Shown here: in pieces, positions 22,813 to 33,790 of the stretch
How the letters are laid out: the number at the start of each line of letters is the position of its first letter
How positions within the stretch are numbered: the stretch's first letter is position 1
From: Alligator mississippiensis
Lineage: Eukaryota > Chordata > Crocodylia > Alligatoridae
DNA: 64,000 nt
Reading direction: 5' to 3'
Assembly (NCBI RefSeq): GCF_030867095.1
Contig: NC_081824.1
Location: 47,774,882-47,838,881, forward strand
Notes under the pieces: generated by a model
Told to the model about the DNA's origin: nothing
Database searches by the model: none
Seen by the model: only the letters and a program-made list of their open reading frames with translations
Made by a program: the position numbers and the translations under genes

Positions 22813-23840
22813 TCGTGGTGGATGGGTCAGTTTCAACCTGGAAGGGTGTGGGCAGTGGGGTCCCGCAGGGCTCGGTCCTTGGACCGATACTCTTCAGTGT
22901 CTTCATCAGCGACTTGGACAAGGGAGTGAAATGTACTCTGTCCAAGTTTGCAGATGACACAAAGCTATGGGGAGAAGTGGACACGCCGGAGGGCTGCGAA
23001 CAGCTGCAAACAGACCTGGACAGGTTGGACAAGTGGGCAGAAAACAACAGGATGCAGTTCAACAAGGAGAAATGCAAAATGCTGCACCTAGGGAGGAAAA
23101 ATGTCCAGCACACCTACTGCCTAGGGAATGACCTGCTGGGTGGCACGGAAGTGGAAAGGGATCTCAGAGTCCTAGTGGACTCCAAGATGAACATGAGTCG
23201 GCAGTGTGACGAAGCCATCAGAAAAGCCAATGGCACTTTATTGTGCATCAGCAGATGCATGACGAATAGATCCAAGGAGGTGATACTTCCTCTCTACCGG
23301 GCACTGGTCAGACCGCAGTTGGAATACTGAGTGCAATTCTGGGCACCGCACTTCAAGAGGGATGAGGATAACCTGGAGAGGGTCCAGAGAAGGGCCACTC
23401 TTATGGTTAAGAGCCTGCAGACCAAGCCCTACGAGGAGAGACTAGAGAAATTGGACCTTTTCAGCCTCCGCAAGAGAAGGTTGAGAGGCGACCTTGTGGC
23501 TGCCTATAAGTTCATCATGGGGGCACAGAAGGGAATTGGTGAAGTTTTATTCACCAAGGCGCCCCCGGGGGTTACAAGAAATAATGGCCACAAGCTAGCA
23601 GACAGCACATTTGGACTGGACATTAGGAAGAACTTCTTCACAGTTAGAGTGGCCAAGGTCTGGAACGGGCTCCCAAGGGAGGTGGTGCTCTCCCCTACCC
23701 TGGGGGTCTTCAAGAGGAGGTTAGATATGTATCTAGCTGGGGTCATCTTGACCCAGCACTCTTTCCTGCCTATGCAGGGGGTCGGACTCGATGATCTATT
23801 GAGGTCCCTTCCAACCCTAACATCTATGAATCTATGAATA
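22813..23840 (+). mobile_element. Young CR1 LINE copy, RT region to 3' end
   Basis: It belongs to the same subfamily as the 18979-20146 copy. Over the roughly 90 residues from 'MQFNKEKC' to 'RPQLEY' the two differ at only four positions. The frame runs 22809-23837 with one internal stop at 23328-23330, where the sister copy has Cys ('EYCVQFW'). It keeps 'GVPQGSVLG', the F-A-D-D box and the CR1 C-terminal blocks, and ends in 'catctatgaatctatgaata'. The 5' truncation lies near 22813. Confidence 0.92.
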
Positions 23841-23889
23841 ATTAGAAAATTTACAGGAAAATCATAAATTTATAAATTTCCATATATAG

Positions 23890-25118
23890 TAGGGAGAGGG
23901 CAATTATTGGGCCTGGAGGGCCACATATGGAGTTTTGATAAACTGTTGCAGGTCAGAATCCCCCACTTCCACAACAGTTCACCAAAACTCCCTAAGTGGC
24001 ATTTCAGCCCAAAAAATTGCCTAGCCCGGGGTTAGGGGAACCCAACCTTTGTTTCTTGCTTCTTCCTGTACATCCTTCTCCACCCCATGTCCCTGGCACA
24101 TGGCCAGACCAAGCTGGTATGCGCTGTGTTCCTATGTGCCACCTTGTACCACATGGGTGCAGCTGGTATGGCTCCTGCCTGACCCATCCACATGCTGGGG
24201 TCTCAGAGCAGAGGAGGGAGTGCATGGAAAAAAGGGAAACACAGTGCGGCACCAGCCTGGCTGGGCCCAGATAACCTGTGGCTCTCAGCCCCCTTCTCCC
24301 TTCCCACCCCAAGTCCCTGGCCAGTAGCTGGGTCAGGCAGGAGCCACACCAGCTGCACTCATGTTGCCCAAGGCACATGGGAACACAGCACAGCACAAGC
24401 CTGGCTCATCCTGGCTGTATACCAGGGACTTGTGGCAGTGGAGGAGGTGCAGGGAGAAGGGAACCAGGAGCCATGGGTTATCAGGGCTTAGCCTGGCTAG
24501 TACAGTGCTGTGTTCCACTCTTCTCCCTGTACTCACTCCCTTGTTCTAAGTCCCTGGCACATGGCTGGGCCAGGCCAATGCCACACTGTGTTCCCACACA
24601 CTGCTTTAGGCCATTGGGTGGAGCTGGTGCAGCTCCTGCCCAACCTAGCTATGTGCTGGGGACTCGGGGTCAGGCAGGAGCTGTGCCAGCCCAACAGAGC
24701 ACAGATAACCTGTGGCTCTCTTCCCCCCGCACTCCCCACACCAGGGGCAACCATACCTGAACTTTGACTCTCACCAGGGGCTGGGCTTTTGGGTCTGTGA
24801 ACAGCTGTAAGGGCAGGGCTGTGCACAGATAGCCCCACCAGGAAGAAGCCTGTCCAGGAGCTCAGCATCCCCTGTCTGGAGCATACACTCGGGGTGGAAC
24901 AAACCATGGAAGAGAGTGGCTGCCTGGCCATGGGAGACAGAGCTGCTGCTGCTGCTGCTGCAGCCAGCTATGGCATGGGGAAGGGAAAAGGGCAAGAGAT
25001 GCCGTAAGTCAGGCAGATGGATGTTGGATACAATTCTTCTTCAAAGGAGCAGCCATGGGCTGAATAGAATCATTTGGTGGGCTGGATCTGGCCATGGGAC
25101 ATAATATGCCCACCCCAG
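23890..25118. mobile_element. Non-autonomous hAT element (1.23 kb) with internal subrepeats
   Basis: A perfect 8-bp duplication ATATATAG occurs at 23882-23889 and 25119-25126. The ends are imperfectly inverted: TAGGGAGAGGGCAATTATT versus CTGGGGTGGGCATATTATG (reverse complement of the right). Both are of the 'GGGGTGGGCAA' hAT end type. The GC-rich interior repeats phrases such as 'cccagataacctgtggctct' (twice, 24257-24280 and 24700-24722), 'gtccctggcacatgg(c)' and 'gcaggagc(c/t)' in both orientations. It also has a (CTG)n run at about 24942-24962. No transposase is encoded, so the 130-160-codon frames here are artefacts of base composition. Confidence 0.75.
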
Positions 25119-25126
25119 ATATATAG

Positions 25127-26778
25127 AATCTAATTATTGGAGGTCATCTTATAATCAGCTTTGCCTTCTGTTCATGTAAATATGGTAGGATGTTTGCCTC
25201 AACAAGCTGTTGCCTGTTTATAACGTGCCAGATATACTTCTGATTGTGAAACTTTGAAAATGGAGGAAGGATAAGACCATCCTATTAAATAAGACTCATG
25301 CTCAGGAGACCTAGGTTCAGTTTCTGGCTAGGATGCAGACTGTCTGTACCATCTTGGGTAAATCATTTAGTGGCAGACTCAATATTGAAGTGCCTGGCTG
25401 TGGGCTGGAATCTGCACAAAAGTTAAACCTCTAGGCTCCTTATGGTAATGCGTGAGATGCTCAAAGGGGATCTAAAATGGCTGGCACCTGAGTGCCAAGA
25501 GCTAGTGAACATGGAGGTGCAAAGGGTCAGATTTTTAGAGATAATTAAAGACCTAATTCCCATTGATTTCCAAATGCCCCATATTTTATCCAATGTTAAA
25601 TATGGAAAGAGTCTTGGGCATGGAGCAAGAGTTTGAGTGTCCTAAACACTAAGCTACATGGTCCCTTTCTCTCTACCTCCAAATGAATCCTGGGCTCTTT
25701 TTTCTATTATGGCACAACTTCAACAGCATGGGTAGAGAGGGCCTTCCCTGTTCTTCCCAGTAGCATATACTTGGTGGTTAGGGGTCTGCCCTAGAAGATG
25801 AGAAATGCGAGTATAATCCCTTCAAGCTTGAGGAGGAAACTGGATGAGACTTCTCATTTACTGGATGAGTGCTCTAACCTTTAGACTGTTATATGAAAGA
25901 GAAACAGCAGCAGCTCCTATACTGGCTAAGTCTTAAAAGAAAGCAGGAGCTACCATTGTATTTGTCGAGAGCCTGGGGAAGCCAGCATGTGTGAGGTGTG
26001 CTGTGAGAATTCCTACTGGTTCAAGTCCTTCAGGGGATGCACATCTTAGTTGCTTTAAAAGGTGGAGGTGAGGGGCTGCTTGGGAGCGCACATCAGGTCC
26101 TCTGCTGTACCAGTTACATCCACATGATTCCGTGATGATACAAGTGAGCTAAATCTCCTAGCATGGACCCTGAAGGAAGCTGGGTTAAGACTGAAGTGGT
26201 TTTGCTGTGCTGCTGTCTCCACAGAACCATGCAGCATAACAGCTTGTATCCTTTTCTTTGATGGCAAAACATTTGTTACTTATGTTTATACAGTTGGATG
26301 TGGATCCCAATCAGGTTTAGGTATGAGCTAGACATCAAGGTACTCAGCCCTGTCAAAACACGGGGCTTAGTGCACCGGTGTTGAAACATGACTTCTAGGC
26401 TACTCAGGATTTCCAGGTCAAAAACTGCAGTACAAGGGGATTTCAGGTGCTCTGGAGTTAGGTGGCAGCTGGACAGGGATTTTCACAAAGGTACTCAATT
26501 TTGTTCTCAAGGAAATCCTTTATTGGATTTGGATTGTGCTTTGGTTCTTCCTTTGCAGACTGGGCTTAACACTTGTTCACTTGCAAGACCACTGTGAAGA
26601 TTAATTAACAGGTGAGAATTGTTCTAATACTCTGATGAGGAATGCTGTATGATACCCAGATGAAAAGCACAGTGTCCCATCTCTGCATTCTGAGTCAATG
26701 AGAAGATGTACAAGTACAACAGCAGCATGTCTGGAACGGGAGTGGGTCTGGGAATCTAGTAGTTGTGGGGATTGGTTA
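25127..26778. other. Intergenic DNA with MIR-like SINE remnants
   Basis: Apart from the SINE-like patches at 25285-25385 and about 25630-25880, nothing recognisable is present. Confidence 0.5.
25285..25385 (+). mobile_element. MIR/CORE-SINE-like fragment
   Basis: The phrases 'caggagacctaggttcagtttctggc' and 'ccatcttgggtaaatcatttag' follow the layout of a MIR tRNA-related head and CORE. It is heavily decayed. A second tRNA-like patch ('gtgctctaacctttagactgtta') lies near 25868-25892. Confidence 0.45.
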
Positions 26779-27836
26779 TAGATTCATAGATTCATAGATG
26801 TTAGGGTCGGAAGGGACCTCAATAGATCATCGAGTCCGACCCCCTGCATAGGCAGGAAAGAGTGCTGGGTCTAGATGACCCCAGCTAGATACTCATCTAA
26901 CCTCCTCTTGAAGACCCCCAGGGTAGGGGAGAGCACCACCTCCCTTGGGAGCCCGTTCCAGACCTTGGCCACTCGAACTGTGAAGAAGTTCTTCCTAATG
27001 TCCAAAATAAATCTGCTCTCTGCTAGCTTGTGGCCATTGTTTCTTGTAACCCCCGGGGGCGCCTTGGTGAATAAATACTCACCAATTCCCTTCTGTGCCC
27101 CCGTGATGAACTTAAAGGCAGCCACAAGGTCGCCTCTCAGCCTTCTCTTGCGGAGGCTGAAAAGGTCCAGTTTCTCTAGTGTCTCCTCGTAAGGCTTGGT
27201 CTGCAGGCCCTTGACCATATGAGTTGCCCTTCTCTGGACCCTCTCCAGGTTTTCCGCATCCTTCTTGAAGTGTGGTGCCCAGAATTGCACACAGTACTCC
27301 AACTGCGGTCTGACCAGCGCCCGATAGAGGAGAAGTATCACCTCCCTGGACCTATTCGTCATGCATCTGCTGATGCACGATAAAGTGCCATTGGCTTTTC
27401 TGATGGCTTCGTCACACTGCCGGCTCATGTTCATCTTGGAGTCCACTAGGACTCCAAGATCCCTTTCCACCTCTGTGCCACCCAGCAGGTCATTCCCTAG
27501 GCTGTAGGCGTGCTGGACATTTTTCCTCCCTCGGTGCAGCACTTTGCATTTCTCCTTGTTGAACTGCATCCTGTTGTTTTCTGCCCACTTGTCCAACCTG
27601 TCCAGGTCTGCCTGCAGCTGTTCCCTGCCCTCCGGCGTGTCCACTTCTCCTCATAGCTTTGTGTCATCTGCAAACTTGGACAGAGTACATTTGACTCCCT
27701 CGTCCAAGTCGCTGATGAAGACATTAAAGAGTATCGGTCCAAGGACCAAGCCCTGCGGGACCCCACTGCCCACACCCTTCCAGGTCGAGACCAACCCATC
27801 CACCACGACTCTTTGGGTGCGACACTCTAGCCAATT
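26779..27836 (-). mobile_element. Young CR1 LINE copy, RT region to 3' end
   Basis: Third member of the young subfamily. The longest frame on the - strand is 27644-26871 (257 codons), and an in-frame TGA at 27652-27654 replaces the Trp of 'KLWGEVDTP'. 'GVPQGLVLG' and the F-A-D-D box are intact 5' of that stop. The 3' tail is (TAGATTCA)-type at 26779-26798. Similarity to the 18979-20146 copy ends abruptly at 'NWLE' (27836), marking a 5' truncation. Confidence 0.92.
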
Positions 27837-29470
27837 ATGGAGCTGATGTTTTTGCACTAAACAAGAATTCTGCATTTCCCCACTAGCAAGAGTCAAATGT
27901 TGCCTGCTTACGCCTGTGTTAGTGACCACTATCCTGATAAGTGAACATGCAAGCTGAATAAAGATGAAATTGCAAATAAGGATGTAGGTGCAGAACACAG
28001 ATAGTAAGAATGGCTTTCCATCCAGCCTGTATAAACACAATACAGCTCTTTCATCATAAAACCACCTGCTGTTTCTAGTTATTTATATAACATGTTTGCT
28101 GTTGGATAACCCCACTCTGCTGTGACACTCCCAGGGGATATCAGTTATAAATCCACCTGGACATGTTCAATATATTCTTAAAAGGGCCATTTGCATAGCA
28201 CTCATACTAAAAATTCAGGCAACATTAATTAGTGACTGAGAAGCTTTTTAAAGGAAGGATTAGACAATCCTTAAGGACAGAAAACCTGCATACCTGTTCT
28301 AATGGAATAAGGAATTGATTCCATCTTTTTAGGGCCGTTTGGCTCTAAAGCTCACCTTCTGTTGTCAGTTTAGCATTGATCACTTTTAATAACATCACCT
28401 TTTCCATTTGTAGCAGAGGTATAGCTGCACAATTCTACAATGAAAGACAGAGATTCATGGAGAAGCAGCAATGGGCAGCTTGGTACCAATGCCACTGTTG
28501 CTGGCTGGCAGTAGCGGCAGCTGTTATTTTTGTGCCCCCCAGCACTCAGAACTTGTGCCCTGCTACTATCCTTAGTTATGACACTGATCTGTAGATCCCA
28601 AAGTTTTAAAAAAGGGGGAATATTTTATAAATGGGAAAAACTCTGGTACAGAAAAAGAAACTTGTGAAAAACTATGCAGCAGGGCATTGCTGGCACCACA
28701 CCTAGAACCAGTCTCCTGTTTCCTAAGTCTTCACTTATTCACTGAATCATATTGCTTCTTTTAATATGCCTCATGCTTTATTATAGCTGTGTGTGTGTTA
28801 TAAACAATGGGATTGTGGGGGGGGGGAGGTTACATAACATCCTGCAGGTGATCTGCAAGAAGCCAAAAAGGTATGTAACACATTTTCATGGTTAAGATGG
28901 AATAAAATGTCAACATTTTGAATCAGGCAGATCTGTTTTTTATAGAAGGATGGCTGATTCTTTTCTCCCACTATCTTAAGTCTCTTTGCCAAGTATACTT
29001 GCCTGCTGTGGCTTCCAGCCAGTACAACTGTGCTACAGGCATTACTCTATAGCCTAATGCATGGTTCTTCATGCTTTTCATCATATCATCTAACAGAACT
29101 GACCTTTTAAACCAATGTATAGATATTCCAGTTCCTAACGTCCAGTAACAACATCAGGAGTAGTGCTTGTAATCTTTTGTATATTATGCTAAGGACGTGA
29201 GGCCCCGTTGAATGACATGAAAAAGCTTCCACTGACTTCAGTGGGACCAAGAGTTCATATGTAGTCCTGAAAACATTGTGGCCACACTCATACAAACTTT
29301 AAAATATTGAAATCCACTTGCATACCAAAGCAGGGTCAATGTAACAATTAAACTAGGTTAAAATTGCAGTAACAAAGAAGTTATTTTATTTAATTTTATA
29401 CTTTCTCACATCAAAGCTAAAATACTTCAGCAAGTCTTTACTCCAGAACTTTCATAGGCTTCCCTTAACT
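27837..29470. other. Intergenic DNA, no gene recognised
   Basis: AT-rich, with a poly(G) run at 28817-28826. No gene or clear repeat is seen. Confidence 0.6.
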
Positions 29471-29477
29471 GACTATT

Positions 29478-29945
29478 TCATAGACTCATAGAAAGTTAGA
29501 GTTTGTAGGGATCTCAGGAGGTCATCTAGTCCAACCCCCTGCTCAACGCAGGACCACCCCAACTGGATCATCCCAGCCAAGACTTTGTCTAGCCAGGTTT
29601 TGAACACCCCCAAGGATGAAGCTTCTACCACCTCCCTGGGTAACCTGTTCCAGAGTTTTACTACCCACCTCATGAGAAAATTCTTCCCAATATCTAACCT
29701 AAATGTCCCTTCCTGCAACTTGACACCATTGCTCCTTGTTCTGTCATCTGCCACCACTGAGAATAGCCTAGCTTCATCCTCTTTTGAACCCTCCTTCAGG
29801 TAGTTGAAGGCTGCTATTAAGTCTACTCTCGGTCTCCTCTTCTTTAGACTAAATAAGCCCAGTTCCCCCAGTCTCCAAACCACTTTTGTTGCCCTCCGCT
29901 GGACTCTCTAATTTGTCGACATCCTTTCCCAGTTGTTTCCTTCAT
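29478..29945 (-). mobile_element. CR1 LINE, older subfamily, 3' end
   Basis: The - strand frame 29883-29473 (136 codons) still reads '[18 protein letters not shown]', '[23 protein letters not shown]' and '[14 protein letters not shown]', the C-terminal CR1 blocks. The 3' terminus is 'tcatagactcatagaaagttagag' (29478-29502). Its sequence differs clearly from the young copies, so it is a distinct older subfamily. Confidence 0.9.
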
Positions 29946-31440
29946 GTGGAATCCACGTACATTATTATCAGTGAGCAAGAACAGGCTGCAGGAGTACTAC
30001 AAGATTGGCTGGGCAACAACTGAGGAGCATGAGGATGAAGAGAAGTGGTGGAAAATGGTCAATTTCCTCATGAGATGAAGAACATTTAGTATGGAGAAAC
30101 ATACTGTCCCATAAAGTAGTTATTAGTCTAACCATTGCTAGAACTGATACAACTTGGTTCATACAGAGCCCTGAACTGTTTTTTCTCTCTCTCTCTAAAT
30201 GATACATCTAAACAGAGGAGTTAGACTTTAGTGTGTATACAGTATACATGGTTTTTGAATGTGCAGGAAGACCTTGCCAATGCCCCTGCCCCCCAAGTAT
30301 ATTCATCCTGGAAAGACTAAAGATTGAAAACAAAAAGTCTTTTTATGATGAAGGGAATGCTTTGTAAGTCTTTTATGTGCCTCATTTTTCTGCTTAATTT
30401 CCATCTATAGAAACCATTACTTTCTCATTCTTTCTCCTACCCTGCAGTTGTTTACTGCTGGTCTTTTAGACTGTAAATGATGGGAGACGAGGATTGCGTG
30501 TTAACACGCATTTGCATAATACCTAGAATACAGGGCTCTGACCTGTTACAGCCTCTTGTGCTGTCACAATACTATTGCTATTAATAATAGTGGACTAGGA
30601 AGAGGAGCATCGAGAATGGGAAAATTTTCAAGTTAATTAAAAAGTACACAAAAATGTACACAGAAAAATATTATGAATTTCCACCATTTTTCAATGTCTG
30701 TCAATGTTCTGCTTTGCTGCTGACTTCAAAGCCAAATGAACATATTTCTTATTATACTAGCCTTAGTAAGAAATAATCATATCTCATTATTTCACACTTC
30801 AGTCTGTAAAACACCGATCAGCATTTCCAGTCTGTCTGTTCCCCTTAAATCTGCAGAGCTTTAACTGCTTTTGATTTTTGTGTACTGGAAAGCCACTATG
30901 CAGCAGTTAAAAGTTCATAAAAATGAAGCCAAATATGACTGAAAATGCCAACAAAAACATTCTGAAAAGATAGATGAATTACATGAATGTGCCAATAGAA
31001 ATAGGTTTTGTCATACTATATTTTTCAAATATATTTAATCAACATTTTGTAAACTTAAAGAGTATTATAATGAGTCTGACCTTTTAAGACATAAGTGTCT
31101 TATAGCTGGGAAATTTAAAAATGCTCCTATGCCACAACTTAGTAAAAACATGAATTTTACAAATATCCATACATATTTCCATGTTTCCTCCAAAACCTGG
31201 AGCTCAGATTTCGCTATTATTTTGCTTCCTATAAAAATATTATAACCTAGAATGTCTTATTAAGGTGATGATGGAAAAAACCCTCTCCCACTGTTCCTGT
31301 AATTTTGAAAGCAAATGTTTCCATGTATTTTCCTTCTGTAGGCTGAGAGGGGCAAGAGTGAAAAGATTCGTAGGCCATTTCACAGCAACAGTAACCTGTT
31401 CCTAAACTAACAACACCAAGGTGGTATCCAGATGAGTGAG
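29946..31440. other. Intergenic DNA, no gene recognised
   Basis: AT-rich unique-looking DNA. Nothing is recognised. Confidence 0.6.
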
Positions 31441-31447
31441 GCCATGT

Positions 31448-31488
31448 GGTATGTGGTGCTGCAGACACATCTGCAGCACCACATACAC
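31448..31488. repeat. Perfect ~15-bp inverted repeat (hairpin)
   Basis: TATGTGGTGCTGCAG is followed by a six-base spacer and its exact complement CTGCAGCACCACATA. A second, imperfect palindrome lies at about 31827-31867 (ACAACAAACTGCGGGACA pairing with TGTCCCACTGCTTGTTGT, 15 of 18). Both suggest that 31.4-31.95 kb is a foldback-type repeat, but its ends were not found. Confidence 0.8.
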
Positions 31489-32056
31489 TACACATTCAGC
31501 TGTTCTCTGTGCTGCAAGGGAGTAGTGTAGGGTTTTTTCTTTTTGAACCTCTGGATCTCCAGGGGTCAAAAAACCCATGCAAAAAAGATAAAAATGTGGA
31601 GCAGTGCACACAGGGGCAGCGCACGCCACTGGAAACCAGAGCCTGACTGGCTGGAGACACCATACTCTGGCTGCCGGCCAGGATCCAAATGGCAGGATCA
31701 CTGTGGCTACAGCCCCGGGAGCCCCCCAGGACCCCAGGTAAGGCTGCTGGGTACAGCCTCCCATACCTCACCTGGGGTAACCTGCCATGGCCCCGAGGGC
31801 ATCTGGCAGAGGCATTGCCCAGGGACAACAAACTGCGGGACAAGGTGTCCCACTGCTTGTTGTCCTCGGGGAACCAAATATCCACAGTGGTGTGGATGTG
31901 GTCCAGATGGCATTGCAGCAGTTCTGATTAGGGTCACAAGCCCCACCAAGCTCTTGGTTCCTCTGAACCTGCAATTAGCCTGAACAACCTAAATTATTTT
32001 TACTTACCACAGCTCAATGTTTTCACAGTAATACTCTGCCTGTACTCTAGCTACCC

Positions 32057-32380
32057 TGCATTAAGTGAAAGCTGAACCACAACCAGTTAACCCAATTTTT
32101 TTCAAGGTAAGCTGTCCTACGTTACTTCTTATTGTGGGGTAAAAGTGAGCCCACGGTTAGTTACTGCAGCGTAGTTAAGCCATAATTAAGAACCTGTTTC
32201 CTGTCACTTTTGGATTCATAAGAAATTATGGCTGTTCCAATAAGTCCTTGTGTAATTACCATGGTAAGGACTTACCATGCCTCAGCTGCTCCACTGTAGC
32301 AGTCTCTGAATGAAACAGGACTAAATTGCTTTAGTTCAGCTTTCACTTATCTTGGAATAATTATCCCTATGCCCACATTT
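32057..32380 (+). repeat. Inverted ~265-bp repeat, left copy
   Basis: From about 32110 to 32380 it is the reverse complement of 33517-33790, with long matching runs such as TGAAACAGGACTAAATTGCT and GGAATAATTATCCCTATGCC. The unit also carries its own short internal inverted pair (AAGTGAAAGCTGAAC near 32064 and GTTCAGCTTTCACTT near 32335), as expected of a MITE. The family is not identified and nothing is encoded. Confidence 0.75.
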
Positions 32381-32609
32381 AATAGGTAATGGGGGCAAAA
32401 ATTTACCATGCCTCTGTGAAAATTCTTTGCATGTCTGCTCCTATTTGCAGTAAACAGAGGGAAATGTAACCGTTTTATATGAGGGAAAGCTGCTCTGCTG
32501 TAGTTTTTACCACAGTTACCACACAGTAACTGAGGCATATTAAATCCCTGTACCTGTTAACTGGAGGCATAAAACCAGCAGTAACTGTTTGAGGTGATCT
32601 AAGTGACTT

Positions 32610-32632
32610 GACAACTGGAAAAAGTTTGGGAA
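32610..32632. mobile_element. hAT-type terminus without partner
   Basis: 'AAAGTTTGGGAACCACTG' is the reverse complement of a CAGTGGTTCCCAAACTTT hAT end. No matching left end was found, so it is probably a remnant. Confidence 0.35.
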
Positions 32633-33516
32633 CCACTGCTGAACATGAAAAAGGGATTCCTTCTTCCATTTCTTTAATTAAGTTTCCATTCAAGAAGTTC
32701 TTCTTAATTTATTCCTTTCATTTTGGAAGATGTCTCGCTTTTCTTTGTGAGTCTTTCCATAATCAGGTCTTTAGCAACACTATCAAGAGAGCTAAAGAAA
32801 CAGGATCTTCCCCCACTGAGGCACAGGGCTCTTGCCTTTAAATAGTTGTGTTCACTTCATTTTGTGTAGTTATTTTTTGGCATCCCAAATTTGAAGTAAC
32901 ATGCTCTGGGGTGCCTTGCCCTTTCATTGCAGATTATAGTACTGGTATATTGTATTTTATTGAAGAGTCTCTTTAGCACACATCCAGCCTCTTTTCTTGG
33001 CAGGCGATGTTCCTACTCCCATAGGGCTCCATTTTTCCAGTGAAAAGCACTGATAGATTTTTCCTTGGATTGTTAGTGGAAAGCAACTGATTTGCTTTAT
33101 TCAGAAATCTGATATGTGAGCACTGATGAATGTCTATGCCCAGAAGGAAAAAAGTGATGAGTGTCACTGAGTCACTCTTTGGCCACACAGGCATAAGTTT
33201 AATATATTTTACTAGGCAAAATATAGAATGAAATGTGAATTGATGATACAATTTTAGCAACAGAATTTAGTTTCTTGTATTTAAAATCTGCTGAATATTT
33301 AACTAATTTATACTAATCTTTGTACATCTCATTACTATGTGGTTGGTGGCAATGGTGTTTCTCTGCTGATCTCACAGTTCAGCTACGCTGTTTGCAAAAT
33401 ATACCAGTTAAAACCTGATGACAAATCTGGAGACGACAAGAGCTCTGGCCTAAGCCCTTGTTAGAGCAGACACCCAAACAGCTATCACAGAAGCATGGCA
33501 AATTTCTGCCCTCAGT

Positions 33517-33790
33517 AATTTTGGGCATAGGGATAATTATTCCAAGATAAGGGAAAGCTGAACTAAAGCAATTTAGTCCTGTTTCATTGAGAGACTACTG
33601 TGCAGCAGCTGAAGTGTGGTAAGTCCTTGCCATGGTAATTAAACAGGGGCTTACTGGAACAGCTGTAAATTCTTATGTAGCCAAAAGTGACTGGGAACAG
33701 GTACTTAATTATGGCTTAGCTGCTCTCAAGTAACTAACCTTAGGCCTGCTCTTACTCCATGATGAGAAGTAATGTGGGCCAGCTCCTGAG
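33517..33790 (-). repeat. Inverted ~265-bp repeat, right copy
   Basis: Reverse-complement partner of 32110-32380, 1.1 kb away, at roughly 80% identity by eye with few gaps. Confidence 0.75.

Noticed and set aside
24000-24900. Overlapping 85-160-codon frames and repeated phrases suggesting a tandem-repeat gene or CRISPR-like array
   Set aside because: The repeats are irregular and in both orientations inside a hAT element. There is no constant spacer/repeat period and no protein domain.
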